From: Vibrio sp. 10N
GTDB taxonomy: Bacteria > Pseudomonadota > Gammaproteobacteria > Enterobacterales > Vibrionaceae
Reading direction: 5' to 3'
Length of the DNA stretch: 64,000 nt
Assembly (NCBI RefSeq): GCF_036245475.1
Contig: NZ_BTPM01000003.1
Location: forward strand, 1 to 64,000
The translations under genes and the position numbers were made by a program. This document shows positions 40,751 through 50,330 of this stretch, piece by piece (the first letter of the stretch is position 1; each line of letters starts with the position of its first letter). Below the pieces are notes generated by a model. The model saw nothing but the letters and a program-made list of their open reading frames with translations. It was not told where the DNA came from and made no database searches.

Positions 40751-41877
40751 CGAACGCCCTCCATTCTGACTTCATCAATAATGAAATAGTCGTCTTGGTT
40801 ATTTGCGGTCACAACAGACGGAACCGCTCGAACATCAAAGGCACTGATAATGTCTGAGTTCAATTGAAACACTTCAGCGCCAAGGTATCTTTCAACACTT
40901 TTCACTGCATCCCACTTCAATGAGTTATCAAACTTGGTCGTGATGTATTTCGTTCTCAGTGTCGATTCAGGCAAAGACTTCACGTACTCCAATTGCGTTT
41001 TATCCGTGGCATCAAAGACAACTAAGCGTTGTGTAAAGGGCATGTGCTTTAGCGTATTAAACTGCTGTCCTTTTAGTGCGATGACATAGCCTTCTTCCGT
41101 GATGATGTCTTGCTGCAAAATCAAATCTGGACTGAAAGTACGACGCTGTGTTTTTTGAACTTTAGGGAGCGTTAGGTATTGGCGATTATCCCAAAAGCGC
41201 TCTTTGGCCCCATCAATGAGCGCTTGCTTATCCAGTGCATTAAAACGCTCTCGAAGGATATCTTCCAAGTCACGTTCTGCTATTTTCGTTGTCGCACCAA
41301 ACTCACCGATAAAGCCCGTTTCGCCTCGTTTTAGTTGGTCAGCTAACCATGTCAGATTTGTAATACCCGACGCCGATGCCACCAACTTCGAACCATCGTA
41401 GGCGAGTACTTGCGGAACATACTCGGCTTTCACAGCACGAAACGGTCTAGGGTCTAGGGTAACGTTAGGCACCGTATCAAAATCTGCCACCAAACGAATA
41501 ATGCGTTTTCCCGCGTCCGTAATAGTTCGTTCTTCTGGCAATAATCCACGAATTACAAACGATACGTCTTGGCGGTGTTTATAGGCCATCAGCAAGTTGC
41601 GAAGTTCTTTTTCCCCCATAGAGGCAGATATCAGCACTTTATAGTGCGTTCGTGATGGACGGTGTTTAATAAGTTCTTCACTGGCATGTGAACGCGCAAT
41701 AGACTCACTTGCCATAATAAGATTGTTAATGTAATCATCCGTGAGTAATGCGGTTCCCTGTTCAATGGCCGTTGCCTTTTGACTAGCTAAGTCGTGCGCG
41801 GCTGTGGCGCTGCTAGTGTGGGAGTGCATCGCCACAATGGACGACATTAGAAGTGCGCTGAGTCTGAGGTTTACCAT
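40747..41877 (-). CDS. traW: TrbC-TraW fusion protein
   Basis: 376 residues. After the signal peptide, residues about 65-225 match F-type TrbC (KVLISASMGEKELRNLLMAYK, VIRGLLPEER, VPNVTLDPRPFRAV...VPQVL). The C-terminal 140 residues match TraW (RRTFSPDLILQQDIITEEGYVIALKGQQFNTL, LVVFDATDKTQLEYVKS). In F these are two genes; in SXT-type systems they are fused, as here. Periplasmic pilus assembly factor. Overlaps trhF by 7 bp. Confidence 0.82.
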   Translation of the reverse strand: MVNLRLSALLMSSIVAMHSHTSSATAAHDLASQKATAIEQGTALLTDDYINNLIMASESIARSHASEELIKHRPSRTHYKVLISASMGEKELRNLLMAYKHRQDVSFVIRGLLPEERTITDAGKRIIRLVADFDTVPNVTLDPRPFRAVKAEYVPQVLAYDGSKLVASASGITNLTWLADQLKRGETGFIGEFGATTKIAERDLEDILRERFNALDKQALIDGAKERFWDNRQYLTLPKVQKTQRRTFSPDLILQQDIITEEGYVIALKGQQFNTLKHMPFTQRLVVFDATDKTQLEYVKSLPESTLRTKYITTKFDNSLKWDAVKSVERYLGAEVFQLNSDIISAFDVRAVPSVVTANNQDDYFIIDEVRMEGVR

Positions 41878-42401
41878 ATCGGTGTCGCCTCGCCCACAAT
41901 CTGACTGACATCGACCAACCCGTAGTAGCGCGAGTCGTAGCTACGTTCAGCAGTACCAGTGAAGAAAATCTTTCCTTTGCCAACAGTAAAAGTGCGATAG
42001 AGTGTTTCAACGTCAAGGCCAGCTTTTTTTGCTACCGCAAAGCCGTCTGCGACCTTTCTATCATTCACAAACACGCCATGTTTATTAATAACAATCGTAT
42101 CGCCTTCAATACCAGAGGCGTATTTTCCTAGCCATGAGCCGTCCTTAAAATAGGGTTCAAGATTTTTCGCAGAGAACGCATATATATGGCCTCTTTGTAT
42201 CTCTCCAACTTTCTTATCCATGAAGTAGACTCGATATTCTTCGATACACCTCACCTCTTGAGGGTCGATTGCAATCGAGTAGTGCTTGCTAAAAGCTGTT
42301 ATAGCGATATCAAATACAATCACCATGAAAATGCCCAACCAAATCATTTTGATTGGGAACGACAATGGATGCGAACGCTTGCTGCTCTTAACTTCACTCA
42401 T
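41871..42401 (-). CDS. trhF: TrhF, S26-family signal peptidase-like transfer protein
   Basis: 176 residues with one N-terminal membrane helix (IWLGIFMVIVFDIAITAF). The S26 pattern follows: HYSIAIDPQEVRC (candidate catalytic Ser), GEIQRGHIYAF, WLGKYASGIEGDTI (candidate Lys and GDxI box) and GTAERSYDSRYYG (RSxDSRYxG box). Likely processes pilin or another Tra protein. Overlaps traC by 8 bp. Confidence 0.8.
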   Translation of the reverse strand: MSEVKSSKRSHPLSFPIKMIWLGIFMVIVFDIAITAFSKHYSIAIDPQEVRCIEEYRVYFMDKKVGEIQRGHIYAFSAKNLEPYFKDGSWLGKYASGIEGDTIVINKHGVFVNDRKVADGFAVAKKAGLDVETLYRTFTVGKGKIFFTGTAERSYDSRYYGLVDVSQIVGEATPIW

Positions 42402-44991
42402 TCGCGGCTCTCTTGATGCCGTCTTGCTTAATATCTGTTATACGGCGCTGTAAAGGAGCCACTGTATTGATAGACAACATCGCTTGCGCAGCGCTCTTCG
42501 CTTCTATAGCACGTAAGTTAGCGGTCAGAAAAGAGGGCTTTTCAATGCTATATCGAAGCATTTCACGTTGTTTTACGACTTCCATCATGGCATTTTCAGG
42601 ACTAAGCCCCATGCTTATCTGGTCATCAATAGCCTTGTTGTCATTAGGGTTCGTTGAAAACATCATCACGCGCATTGGGTCTACGATTAAGCGACCAATC
42701 CCCATACCCACGTTTGAGCTAAAGAAGATCTCTGAATAATGTCCTTTTTCAGTGGTAACGCGCTTGAGCAATCGATACGCAGCAGGAGGAAGCGACATGA
42801 GGTTGTTTTCTTCAGCTTCCGATATGGTTGAATCCTTTTGCTTTAAGATGAGCGAGTTTGCTGCGTTCTCGGCTATAGCCTTTGCAGCTTCGGACTTCTG
42901 CAAATCTTTAATGGACTGCGTAACAATAACGCCGGCACCGTTATACTTTCGCACACGACGGAATGCTTTTTCCATAAACGCAGTAACCGCCGGAGAGTTA
43001 CCAAGTAAGTCCCAAGCCTCATCGATAATGACCAAACGCTTTATTGAACGGTCATCTTTATACTCATCGTACAGAGCATGTGAGATCTGAACCATGAGCA
43101 TAAAAAGAACCACAGCTTGCAGTCTTGGTGTTTTATCTAGACCATCAAGTTCAAGTACGTTGAAGTCACCTTTGAACTCGATATTGTGCGGCTTATCAAA
43201 GTACTCGCCAAACTGACCTTTTGTTGTAAACGCAAACAACTGGATACCGATATCACGAACGCGTGGATCGTCTTGTTCTATACATAAGTTGGCGACATCA
43301 TCAATTAACGCGGCACGACCTTTTTTCTCCCAAACCAGAGTCAAAATTCGCTCGATTTCCGAGTGCTGTAAGTCAGTAGGAGCTTCACGCGTAAAGGCCA
43401 TTGCAATAATACTACCGGCCAACATTTCCAATGAGTCTCTAAACGCCTTTTCATCCCCTTCTGGGATCATTGTGAATGGATTAATCGACAGCGTATTGTT
43501 TTCATTGAACGCGGTATAATTACCTTCAAAAGACTTTGATAGCTTCTTGTAGCTCTCACCGGCATCAATCGTCCACGCCTTATGCCCCATAGACAGGTAT
43601 GAGCGAACAATCTCATTGGTAAGGAAACTTTTACCCGCACCACTTTCGGCGTAAATCAGAAGGTTATAGTTGGTTTGAGAGTCAAAAAGGTCGAAGTTCA
43701 TAATCTGACCCGATCGACTCACGAACTGTAAGGCAGGTGTATTGGTCCCTTTCCACTCTGCAAAGATAGGCAATAGAGGGACTGCATGTTTGGTTGTCAT
43801 TGTGAAATAACGTTGACTCTGATTCACCGCTTTTTCACACGCCCCAAAAGGTAAACTGGTAATAAATGATGGTATCGAGAAAGAATCCTCTTTCATCATG
43901 TTCAAGCCAGTTTGCTGCATATAACCTTGCAGCGCAGTAACGCCGTCTTCCGCATCTGTTTCACTATTTCCGAACACAGCTGCATTTAACGTCACTTTAA
44001 CAGCTTTATTGTCCTTACGAAGTGCTGCGTCCACTTCTTCTAAATCATCGTTGATCTCTTTTATGAGTGGTGCGAAGCGAGTAAGTGCAGAAAACGTATT
44101 GCGAATATAACGAGTTTTTTTGCTCTGGACCGCCCCTTTAACAGATGAGTGATCGGGAAAACTCATGTTCAGAGTGATCAAGAAATTCTGAGTTACGCAG
44201 CCATGCCCATCAAAAATATCCCCAAACCAACCGAACGCCGCTCCGGTGTACGTATTTTTTGGAAACCTACGAGCTGTCAACATATTGACATGAGTTTTAT
44301 GTTGACCATTACGAATAACAACGCCGTGGCGCGTTTTTTCAATCAACGTATCCTGTTGGCAAACTTGTTCGTTAAGTGGTGTGTCTTCACACGCCTTTGT
44401 TTGAGTCACCTTTCGCCATTCCGCATCAGGTGTCCAATGCAACATCGTATCTAGCAGCGACAAGTAACGATCATTGGTTACTCTTAGAGGATCTAAATGC
44501 GCCTTCTTCAATCGCTCTTCCATCTTTCGACGTATTGCCACTAGTGTCTCGATATCTTCAGCGCTCTTCTCTGCTGAAGATATTGGTATTTTAAATGTTA
44601 AGACCACTTGAAAATTGCGTACTTTTGTCGCTTGAATGGTTTCAACCGGCTGACTCGTTCCTCCCCATAAGAAACCGAGGTGAGCATTATGAGAAGCACG
44701 CATCAATTCATCTTTGCACTTGATTCGCAACTTTTCAGAAGCCGAAAGAAACGCTCTAATATCAGGGTTCGCCCACAGCGCGAACTGCAAGGTTGAGTTC
44801 ACTGGATATGGATCATTAAGCATCAATTGAATCGCGGCGACCATTTGGCTATCCCAACCAGATACAGGATTGCAAATGTATGAAAACGCCATCGTATCGT
44901 CATCGCACAAAAAAATGTCGTTACTTTTATCAAAAGCTAGCGGCCTAAATAATTGTGAGGCGCTATTCTGATTAAACGAAAATTTGAACAT
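42394..44991 (-). CDS. traC: TraC, VirB4-type pilus assembly ATPase
   Basis: 865 residues. Walker A YAESGAGKSFLTNE in the middle, Walker B RLVIIDEAWDLLG, then VRKYNGAGVIVTQSIKDL and a long helical tail. It drives pilus assembly at the inner membrane. Five bases separate it from the DsbC-like gene, and its own start MFKFSFNQ matches the N-terminus of TraC proteins of this group. Length is near F TraC (876). Confidence 0.92.
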   Translation of the reverse strand: MFKFSFNQNSASQLFRPLAFDKSNDIFLCDDDTMAFSYICNPVSGWDSQMVAAIQLMLNDPYPVNSTLQFALWANPDIRAFLSASEKLRIKCKDELMRASHNAHLGFLWGGTSQPVETIQATKVRNFQVVLTFKIPISSAEKSAEDIETLVAIRRKMEERLKKAHLDPLRVTNDRYLSLLDTMLHWTPDAEWRKVTQTKACEDTPLNEQVCQQDTLIEKTRHGVVIRNGQHKTHVNMLTARRFPKNTYTGAAFGWFGDIFDGHGCVTQNFLITLNMSFPDHSSVKGAVQSKKTRYIRNTFSALTRFAPLIKEINDDLEEVDAALRKDNKAVKVTLNAAVFGNSETDAEDGVTALQGYMQQTGLNMMKEDSFSIPSFITSLPFGACEKAVNQSQRYFTMTTKHAVPLLPIFAEWKGTNTPALQFVSRSGQIMNFDLFDSQTNYNLLIYAESGAGKSFLTNEIVRSYLSMGHKAWTIDAGESYKKLSKSFEGNYTAFNENNTLSINPFTMIPEGDEKAFRDSLEMLAGSIIAMAFTREAPTDLQHSEIERILTLVWEKKGRAALIDDVANLCIEQDDPRVRDIGIQLFAFTTKGQFGEYFDKPHNIEFKGDFNVLELDGLDKTPRLQAVVLFMLMVQISHALYDEYKDDRSIKRLVIIDEAWDLLGNSPAVTAFMEKAFRRVRKYNGAGVIVTQSIKDLQKSEAAKAIAENAANSLILKQKDSTISEAEENNLMSLPPAAYRLLKRVTTEKGHYSEIFFSSNVGMGIGRLIVDPMRVMMFSTNPNDNKAIDDQISMGLSPENAMMEVVKQREMLRYSIEKPSFLTANLRAIEAKSAAQAMLSINTVAPLQRRITDIKQDGIKRAANE

Positions 44992-44996
44992 TGCTG

Positions 44997-45716
44997 TTAC
45001 TCCATGTTCTCAGCTAACCAACCAATAAAAGGCTTTGGCATCCCTTCCGAATAGACACCGTTCGAGGCAACCAAAGTAGGTAGTGTTGATATATTTAGAA
45101 ACTGTGAAAAAGCGTATGTTTTGATGACTTGCTCTTGAAGGCAAAAGGTAGCCGTCGTGTCTGTGGCACTATCTGGCTCCTGAACAATGGAACTCACGAT
45201 TTGACTTGCCTGTTTTGATTGAACACGACATGCAAATGTCAACAGACGAGTTACTGAGTCCTCCGTCGCTTCTACTGAGGTAAAAACAAATCTCAAACGA
45301 TACGCGCTCGCGTATTTATTAATAATGTGAACTTGCTCTGATGCACTATCTGAAGTCGGATCGATGAATATCGTTAACGTCTTGTCATGGTGATCATTGA
45401 CCGTAGTTTCAAATAAACCAGAGCTATCAAGCTTTAACGATTCCAATGGCATTACTCGACGGGATTTCTTGAGCTCTAGCCTTGATGTTACTGGCTCATT
45501 CTTCCACATATCGAACAATTCTCCTTTCACGACGTATCTCGGATTATCCGTGATAACCACCGTTTCACCTTTTTCAAACATTACTATCGAACGTGAATTT
45601 GGAATGTTCTCTGCCTTTTCAACCGTTCTAAATGCAATTGTTGGATCGGGAGCATCATTAGCAGACGCACCAAAGAACACCAGTAATAAAGCCAAAACGG
45701 TGATTGCTCGATACAT
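44997..45716 (-). CDS. DsbC-like thioredoxin-fold protein lacking the active-site cysteines
   Basis: The start at 45716 (MYRAITVLALLLVFFGASA) gives a signal peptide; an ATG 24 bp upstream overlaps the traA stop. The build is that of DsbC: an N-terminal dimerisation-like region, then TLTIFIDPTSDSASEQVHII, where DsbC proteins have FTDPTCGYCH. Here both cysteines are replaced (SDSA). Two other cysteines remain (TFACRV, ATFCLQE). The cis-Pro region STLPTLVASNG is kept. It sits in the usual dsbC place between traA and traC. Confidence 0.75.
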   Translation of the reverse strand: MYRAITVLALLLVFFGASANDAPDPTIAFRTVEKAENIPNSRSIVMFEKGETVVITDNPRYVVKGELFDMWKNEPVTSRLELKKSRRVMPLESLKLDSSGLFETTVNDHHDKTLTIFIDPTSDSASEQVHIINKYASAYRLRFVFTSVEATEDSVTRLLTFACRVQSKQASQIVSSIVQEPDSATDTTATFCLQEQVIKTYAFSQFLNISTLPTLVASNGVYSEGMPKPFIGWLAENME

Positions 45717-45739
45717 AACTAACGCACCCCCTCTTAGCA

Positions 45740-46072
45740 TTAAAGGCCGGCTGTGAACATTGATGACAGAATACTAGGTGTGTAGTTCAGACCTAATGCA
45801 CAACCGACACCAATGGCAAAGGCCATCAACGATTGCTGCACCATACCCACGACGATACCAATAAGAACGAAGCCAATTGCGATCCCTTTACCAAGTGATC
45901 CCGAGATCCAATCAGTCATCTGCGAAACCCATGTATCGAATGTACTGTCTGCTCCCGCCAAAGCACTAGAGTTCATCATGAACACCAATGCCAAAAGGGA
46001 ACAAAGGAACAACATATTCATTTGTCCATTGGTTAGTTCAATCTTGCTGACGTTTAGTTTAAAGTTTTCCAT
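45740..46072 (-). CDS. traA: TraA, conjugative pilin precursor
   Basis: 110 residues: a long leader with hydrophobic end (MNMLFLCSLLALVFMMNSSALA), cleavage expected after ALA, then GADSTFDTWVSQMTDWISGSLGKGIAIGFVLIGIVVGMVQQSLMAFAIGVGCALGLN with two membrane helices and a short loop. This is the two-helix build of F pilin. Position between traV and the DsbC-like gene supports it. Confidence 0.85.
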   Translation of the reverse strand: MENFKLNVSKIELTNGQMNMLFLCSLLALVFMMNSSALAGADSTFDTWVSQMTDWISGSLGKGIAIGFVLIGIVVGMVQQSLMAFAIGVGCALGLNYTPSILSSMFTAGL

Positions 46073-46074
46073 TT

Positions 46075-46770
46075 CTAATCTCCGTTTTGGGTGTTTTGTG
46101 GAAACATTTGTTGCAGTTTTTCAATTTCAGGCGGTGGCGGCACAAACGCTCGCTTCTTCGGCTCATCGCCTTGTGGGTTAGTAGCGGTCGTCTTAGTAAC
46201 CACCGGTTTGGTTAGTGTTGTTTGCGGCCTATTCAGCTGAGAGCTATCAGCGATAGTCCACTTCTTTTTTTCCATATCAGTAAATAGAACTTTACTCATA
46301 TGCAATGTGTCATTGACATCAACCCAAGGGCTAATCCAAATTCTCATAACCTTTGCATCGCTTCTAAGCGCTTGACCATCATAGCTGTACGAGTAGGGCA
46401 TTTTCGGTTCAACGACTGTTGCGGGTACATAGACCACTTTCGGCTTGGGTTTGCCTGTATTTATCTGCTTGAAGTCATTTCTAGGTGCGTAATTGTCTTT
46501 CTTGATCTCTCCTTTCTTATCAGGGCTCAATGTTCCTTCTCGCATCGCTTCTAGCTCTGCTACAGTCATTTGCTTACGTTCGCCGTCTTCGACATAAGTG
46601 ATTGTTTCATTCTCTTCAATGTCACCATTCGTCGCTTTATAGATAGTCCTTGAGCTTGCACAAATACTGCTTTCCGAGCCCATCGAACACGTAAACTCAG
46701 ATTGGCCTATTGAGCATCCAGACAATGCCAATACAGAAAGAGCTAGTGTGGAGTAATTGCGATATATCAT
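46075..46770 (-). CDS. traV: TraV, outer-membrane lipoprotein of the transfer channel
   Basis: 231 residues with lipobox LSGC at residue 19, and two cysteines soon after (FTCSMGSESSICASS), a TraV hallmark; then Lys/Pro-rich linker and WISPWVDVNDTLHMSKVLFTDMEKKKW. Anchors the TraB-TraK-TraV core complex in the outer membrane. Overlaps traB by 4 bp. Confidence 0.88.
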   Translation of the reverse strand: MIYRNYSTLALSVLALSGCSIGQSEFTCSMGSESSICASSRTIYKATNGDIEENETITYVEDGERKQMTVAELEAMREGTLSPDKKGEIKKDNYAPRNDFKQINTGKPKPKVVYVPATVVEPKMPYSYSYDGQALRSDAKVMRIWISPWVDVNDTLHMSKVLFTDMEKKKWTIADSSQLNRPQTTLTKPVVTKTTATNPQGDEPKKRAFVPPPPEIEKLQQMFPQNTQNGD

Positions 46771-48119
46771 AGAGTCGTCCCTTCCGTAATGACCATATCA
46801 ACTGTGCGCCCCGCAGATACTTCGATAACTGGGTGCATTGCATCGGCTAACTTGAGGTAGTAATCCGCTAACTTGTCCATAGCTCTAGAAGCACCTTTAG
46901 CAGCGCCCCCCTGAACTGCACTTGGCGAAAACACATCCTGATATTGCTGAGTACCATTAGATTCCGTTGCTATAACCGGAACAGGTGTAACATTGAATGC
47001 ACTAGCCAAACCGGATGCGAAACCAGCCATCATTGTATTGGCAAGAACAGTAGAATTTCGTGTAACTAATATGCCTTTAATCCCAGCTTTGCCGTCTTCT
47101 CCCACTGCGTAGGACGCGAACGATTGTTCAATGACGGTGCCATCGTCTTTAACGCACGTTATAGATTCACCTCTAAAATGCGCTCGCTCAGAGCCCAAGT
47201 CGCCATAGCCAGCCATCAAAGCAAAACACTCTCTCACTTCTTGAAGGGTGCGAAAATTAGGGAGAATGGCCTCTTTCTTAACTCGAACGAGTACTGGCAT
47301 TGGCTGTTCTTGTGCGCTTGATGTTGTCGGAGCATCGACACCGGTAATGAGTACGCCCGTAAGCATTGCCCCTTTCGGTAGGTATATTTCGGATTGTCCT
47401 TCTGACACCGCCGCCACTTCAGGCTCAATAATCATGAGAAGCGCTTCATTTCTTTCTTCTGATACCGAAGCAACAGGTTCGGTATTGCTCGACGCGGCTT
47501 GCGTCGAGTCTCCATAGCGAAATGCTGAGCTATTATCTGTTTGTGCAGACTTCTTGCGTTGTGGCACTGGCAAGTTCGGAATTGTTGTCGAATTGGTGTT
47601 TGCGGAAGAAAATTCTGGCCTTGACATAGGTTGACCGTGACTCGTTGTCGATGAATTACCTCCCGTTAAGATGGTACTGACTTTATGTTTCTTTAGCGCA
47701 TATTCAACGGCATCACTCACGCGTTGATTCACGTTAGTTTCTAGGTCTGAGTTTTGTTGTTTCAGTTTGACTAACTCTGCTTCTGTTTTCTTTACTGCCT
47801 TTGCCAGTTCCACAGAGTTCACTGTTTCTTTTTTCAACTTTTTGTTTTCATCCCTCAAACGCTGTACTTCTTTTTGCTGCTTTTCTTGCTCAATCGCCAT
47901 CGACTTCATTTTGTCAGCTATTGCATCAAGCCCCATTTCACGCGTTTGTTGGGAGGTAATGATGTTAGTTACATTCGTTTCCGGCACTCTCTCTCGCTTT
48001 GTGGGCGCATTTATTTCGGTGATCGTGACCGATACAGCAAAAATAGCGATGAGCGCTAATCCCGCGTATAGCTTCGATATTTGTGACGGTTTTAAGTACT
48101 TGGATAACCACTTTGTCAT
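46767..48119 (-). CDS. traB: TraB, inner-to-outer-membrane core protein
   Basis: The start at 48119 (MTKWLSKYL) has GGGGGC at proper distance; a TTG four codons upstream is less likely. One membrane helix (about 15-35), a coiled coil (about 65-135), a Ser/Pro linker and a C-terminal VirB10-type barrel domain (LPKGAMLTGVLITGVDAP, ECFALMAGYGDLGSERAHFRGESITCV, VTRNSTVLANTMMAGFASGLASAF). Bridges the two membranes in the channel core. Confidence 0.9.
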   Translation of the reverse strand: MTKWLSKYLKPSQISKLYAGLALIAIFAVSVTITEINAPTKRERVPETNVTNIITSQQTREMGLDAIADKMKSMAIEQEKQQKEVQRLRDENKKLKKETVNSVELAKAVKKTEAELVKLKQQNSDLETNVNQRVSDAVEYALKKHKVSTILTGGNSSTTSHGQPMSRPEFSSANTNSTTIPNLPVPQRKKSAQTDNSSAFRYGDSTQAASSNTEPVASVSEERNEALLMIIEPEVAAVSEGQSEIYLPKGAMLTGVLITGVDAPTTSSAQEQPMPVLVRVKKEAILPNFRTLQEVRECFALMAGYGDLGSERAHFRGESITCVKDDGTVIEQSFASYAVGEDGKAGIKGILVTRNSTVLANTMMAGFASGLASAFNVTPVPVIATESNGTQQYQDVFSPSAVQGGAAKGASRAMDKLADYYLKLADAMHPVIEVSAGRTVDMVITEGTTL

Positions 48120-48120
48120 A

Positions 48121-48915
48121 CTAGCCCCCAATCAATGACTTTCGATCTCGCTTCACCCCAACCGACGGTTTGTTGCGGTAAAACATGACGAAAACTTCAG
48201 AGACTTGATTTGGTTTTAGTACAGTTTTTGGATAGCTAGCTACCGCGATAACGTCATTCGAACCGCAGTTATTTTCTTTAAACTCAATGACACTTTTCGA
48301 ACTGTTCTTAACCGTACCAATGCTAACCACGTAATCGCCGCCACTCGCTAACTGGCCGCGATAAAAATCGAATATCAGCCCTGATTGAGTACATTTCGGA
48401 AGATACGTCGCAGACACGCCACGCAGTGAGTAACCTTCTGGTAGATCACCTTTACCTAGTTCATTGAGGACACGCTCAATAGTTTGATCTCGGGGATAGC
48501 TTCGCTCAAAGCGCTGGGCCATCGCGTTAGATGAGAAACTATGCGTACTACCAATCTCAATTTGTTGAGGACCAATCGCCTTTGGCTTTAGTACAACGGG
48601 AATCGCCACCGTTTCATCGCCTTTTTCCGTCACAAAGGCCGCGATATCATTCCTGTTGCCTTTTCCGGTAGACAAATAGATCACATTGTCTTGTTGTTTG
48701 TAGACCACCCCTCCCACGCTATCCATTTTGAGAGAAGGATTGACGAATGGCGTAACAATACGGTTAACATGAGAGTTTGATATAACGTGAACTTCTGGCT
48801 TATTTGCATCGCTTGCCGTACTCGGTAATAAGCCGTCAGTCATACTTGCAAACTGTGTAGAAAGTACATTTGCCGAGAACACCAATACTGTGAGTGTGAC
48901 CATCAATCTAACCAT
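48121..48915 (-). CDS. traK: TraK, secretin-like core protein
   Basis: I set the start at 48915 (MVRLMVTLTVLVFSANVLS): AGGAGG lies at the right distance and a signal peptide results; the upstream ATG at 48960 would overlap traE by 53 bp. The 264-residue product is the VirB9-like ring component with C-terminal strands typical of TraK. Acts in the periplasm with TraB and TraV. Confidence 0.85.
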   Translation of the reverse strand: MVRLMVTLTVLVFSANVLSTQFASMTDGLLPSTASDANKPEVHVISNSHVNRIVTPFVNPSLKMDSVGGVVYKQQDNVIYLSTGKGNRNDIAAFVTEKGDETVAIPVVLKPKAIGPQQIEIGSTHSFSSNAMAQRFERSYPRDQTIERVLNELGKGDLPEGYSLRGVSATYLPKCTQSGLIFDFYRGQLASGGDYVVSIGTVKNSSKSVIEFKENNCGSNDVIAVASYPKTVLKPNQVSEVFVMFYRNKPSVGVKRDRKSLIGG

Positions 48916-49510
48916 TCTTCTCAGCCTCCTTTGCTTTCTTCTCTTTCCATTTTCTATCACGAGGGGCTTCGTCGTAGACGTTGATATATGTAATGGATGG
49001 TGTGTAATTGTTCACATCGAACTTAAATTCGTAAGTACGAATAAACTTATTACCACTGTTCGTTGGTCCTGATATTCGACCTTTCCCTGTCACAAAAGTA
49101 ACACCGTCTTCTACAAACGCTCTCTCAGGAAAAAACTGCATGGTCAATCTATCTTGAACAATGCCTTTAAGCTGGTCATGCATCGCCGATTTAACATCTT
49201 CGTATATCTCCGGCGACACATACTCCATTACTGATGCATCCGTGTATTTTGCAGTTGACGGTGTGATATTCCCGAGCGCTGTGGCAACAAAATAACCTAA
49301 CTTTTCATGGTTAGCGTCGTTCATCCAATTTGGTGAGATCGCCGTTTCCTCGCAATAATCTGACAGCCCATTTATCACCACTGTTTCTTGCTGCATGTTC
49401 ATAACAAGAGAGCCGGATAACAGCACTACCAAGACTGTATTGCTGACCATGTGAAACTTTTGCGATGAATGGAGGAACTTGAAGTTACTTGTATATTTTT
49501 TGAAGTCCAT
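48908..49510 (-). CDS. traE: TraE, VirB5/VirB8-like pilus assembly protein
   Basis: The start at 49510 (MDFKKYTSNFKFLH) is preferred to an ATG 9 bp upstream, since GGAA is well spaced. One N-terminal membrane helix (about 23-42) and a periplasmic domain with SPNWMNDANHEKLGYFVATALGNITPSTAKY and FVTGKGRIS. Typical TraE size (F: 188). Confidence 0.86.
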   Translation of the reverse strand: MDFKKYTSNFKFLHSSQKFHMVSNTVLVVLLSGSLVMNMQQETVVINGLSDYCEETAISPNWMNDANHEKLGYFVATALGNITPSTAKYTDASVMEYVSPEIYEDVKSAMHDQLKGIVQDRLTMQFFPERAFVEDGVTFVTGKGRISGPTNSGNKFIRTYEFKFDVNNYTPSITYINVYDEAPRDRKWKEKKAKEAEKNG

Positions 49511-49524
49511 TACTAGCATTCCAA

Positions 49525-49893
49525 CTAACGTATAAATCTATCAACAAGTGCCGGTTGATAAGACGATTGGGGCTCCTTAATGACACCCCTTTTATGAATC
49601 CTCTTAAACATATTTTTGAAATTATCGACCGACGTTCCCTTACTCTTAGAGTCAGGCATAAAACCTAAATCTCTAAAACGATGAATAAAGTATCCCTTGG
49701 GCTTCCCGTCTCTGGTACGCTTGTAGAATTTTACAAAAATAGCGCCAATGACAAATCCAGTCATCGGACTTCCAATTACTATACCTAGAATAAGACCGAA
49801 CCCGATAATGCAAACTTCATCTACCTGCCAGATTAGAAAATGATCCATCTCATCAACTAGATTTGGAATAGAAATAGATTCATCGTCGTGCAT
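49525..49893 (-). CDS. traL: TraL, small inner-membrane assembly protein
   Basis: 122 residues: SIPNLVDEMDHFLIWQVDEVCIIGFGLILGIVIGSPMTGFVIGAIFVKFYKR is the usual TraL core with two membrane helices; the F protein is about 91 residues, so a basic C-terminal tail is added. First gene of the main tra operon with a good GGGAGGT ribosome site. Confidence 0.86.
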   Translation of the reverse strand: MHDDESISIPNLVDEMDHFLIWQVDEVCIIGFGLILGIVIGSPMTGFVIGAIFVKFYKRTRDGKPKGYFIHRFRDLGFMPDSKSKGTSVDNFKNMFKRIHKRGVIKEPQSSYQPALVDRFIR

Positions 49894-49948
49894 AGTGACC
49901 TCCCACTGTCATTTATGAACTAAGATTAATAATATTTATTCATAGGCA

Positions 49949-49978
49949 ATTCTATCTCGACTATTAATTTTTCCAAAA
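49949..49978 (-). promoter_or_regulatory. Plasmid-type promoter of the main tra operon
   Basis: TTTTGGAAA (49970..49978), 15 nt, TAGAAT (49949..49954) on the minus strand; start predicted about 49 nt before the traL ATG. One of the best matches to the shared promoter form. Between it and 50200 I see no gene. Confidence 0.65.
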
Positions 49979-50200
49979 CATGAAAGAAGAGCAAAAGGCA
50001 TAGAATCGGCCATTGACACGACATAAACGACTATCATCACACAATAAAGAAGCATATAAAACCAATAATTTAATTAAGACCTAAAAATACAGAGTAATAT
50101 TCCTGAATATTCTATATACTCCATCCTTTTTACTAGGCCTTTATTATTGAAATAGCTCGCATATTTACATTACGACAATAATATCAATAACCAATAAAGA

Positions 50201-50233
50201 AATAGCCATTGTTTCTTTGAAACAATGGCTATT
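50201..50233. terminator. Strong 15-bp terminator hairpin
   Basis: Perfect 15-bp inverted repeat AATAGCCATTGTTTC / GAAACAATGGCTATT with a 3-nt loop, flanked by T-rich sequence on the minus strand (TCTTTATT) and TTTAG on the plus strand. It separates the traI-traD operon from the traL promoter. Confidence 0.75.
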
Positions 50234-50330
50234 TTAGTGTCATAGTTCTTTTGTCGCTTCTTATTGACACCTCACCGATAGAGGTTATTCATCACAATGA
50301 ATCACTCGGACATAGAATTATCAGTTACTA

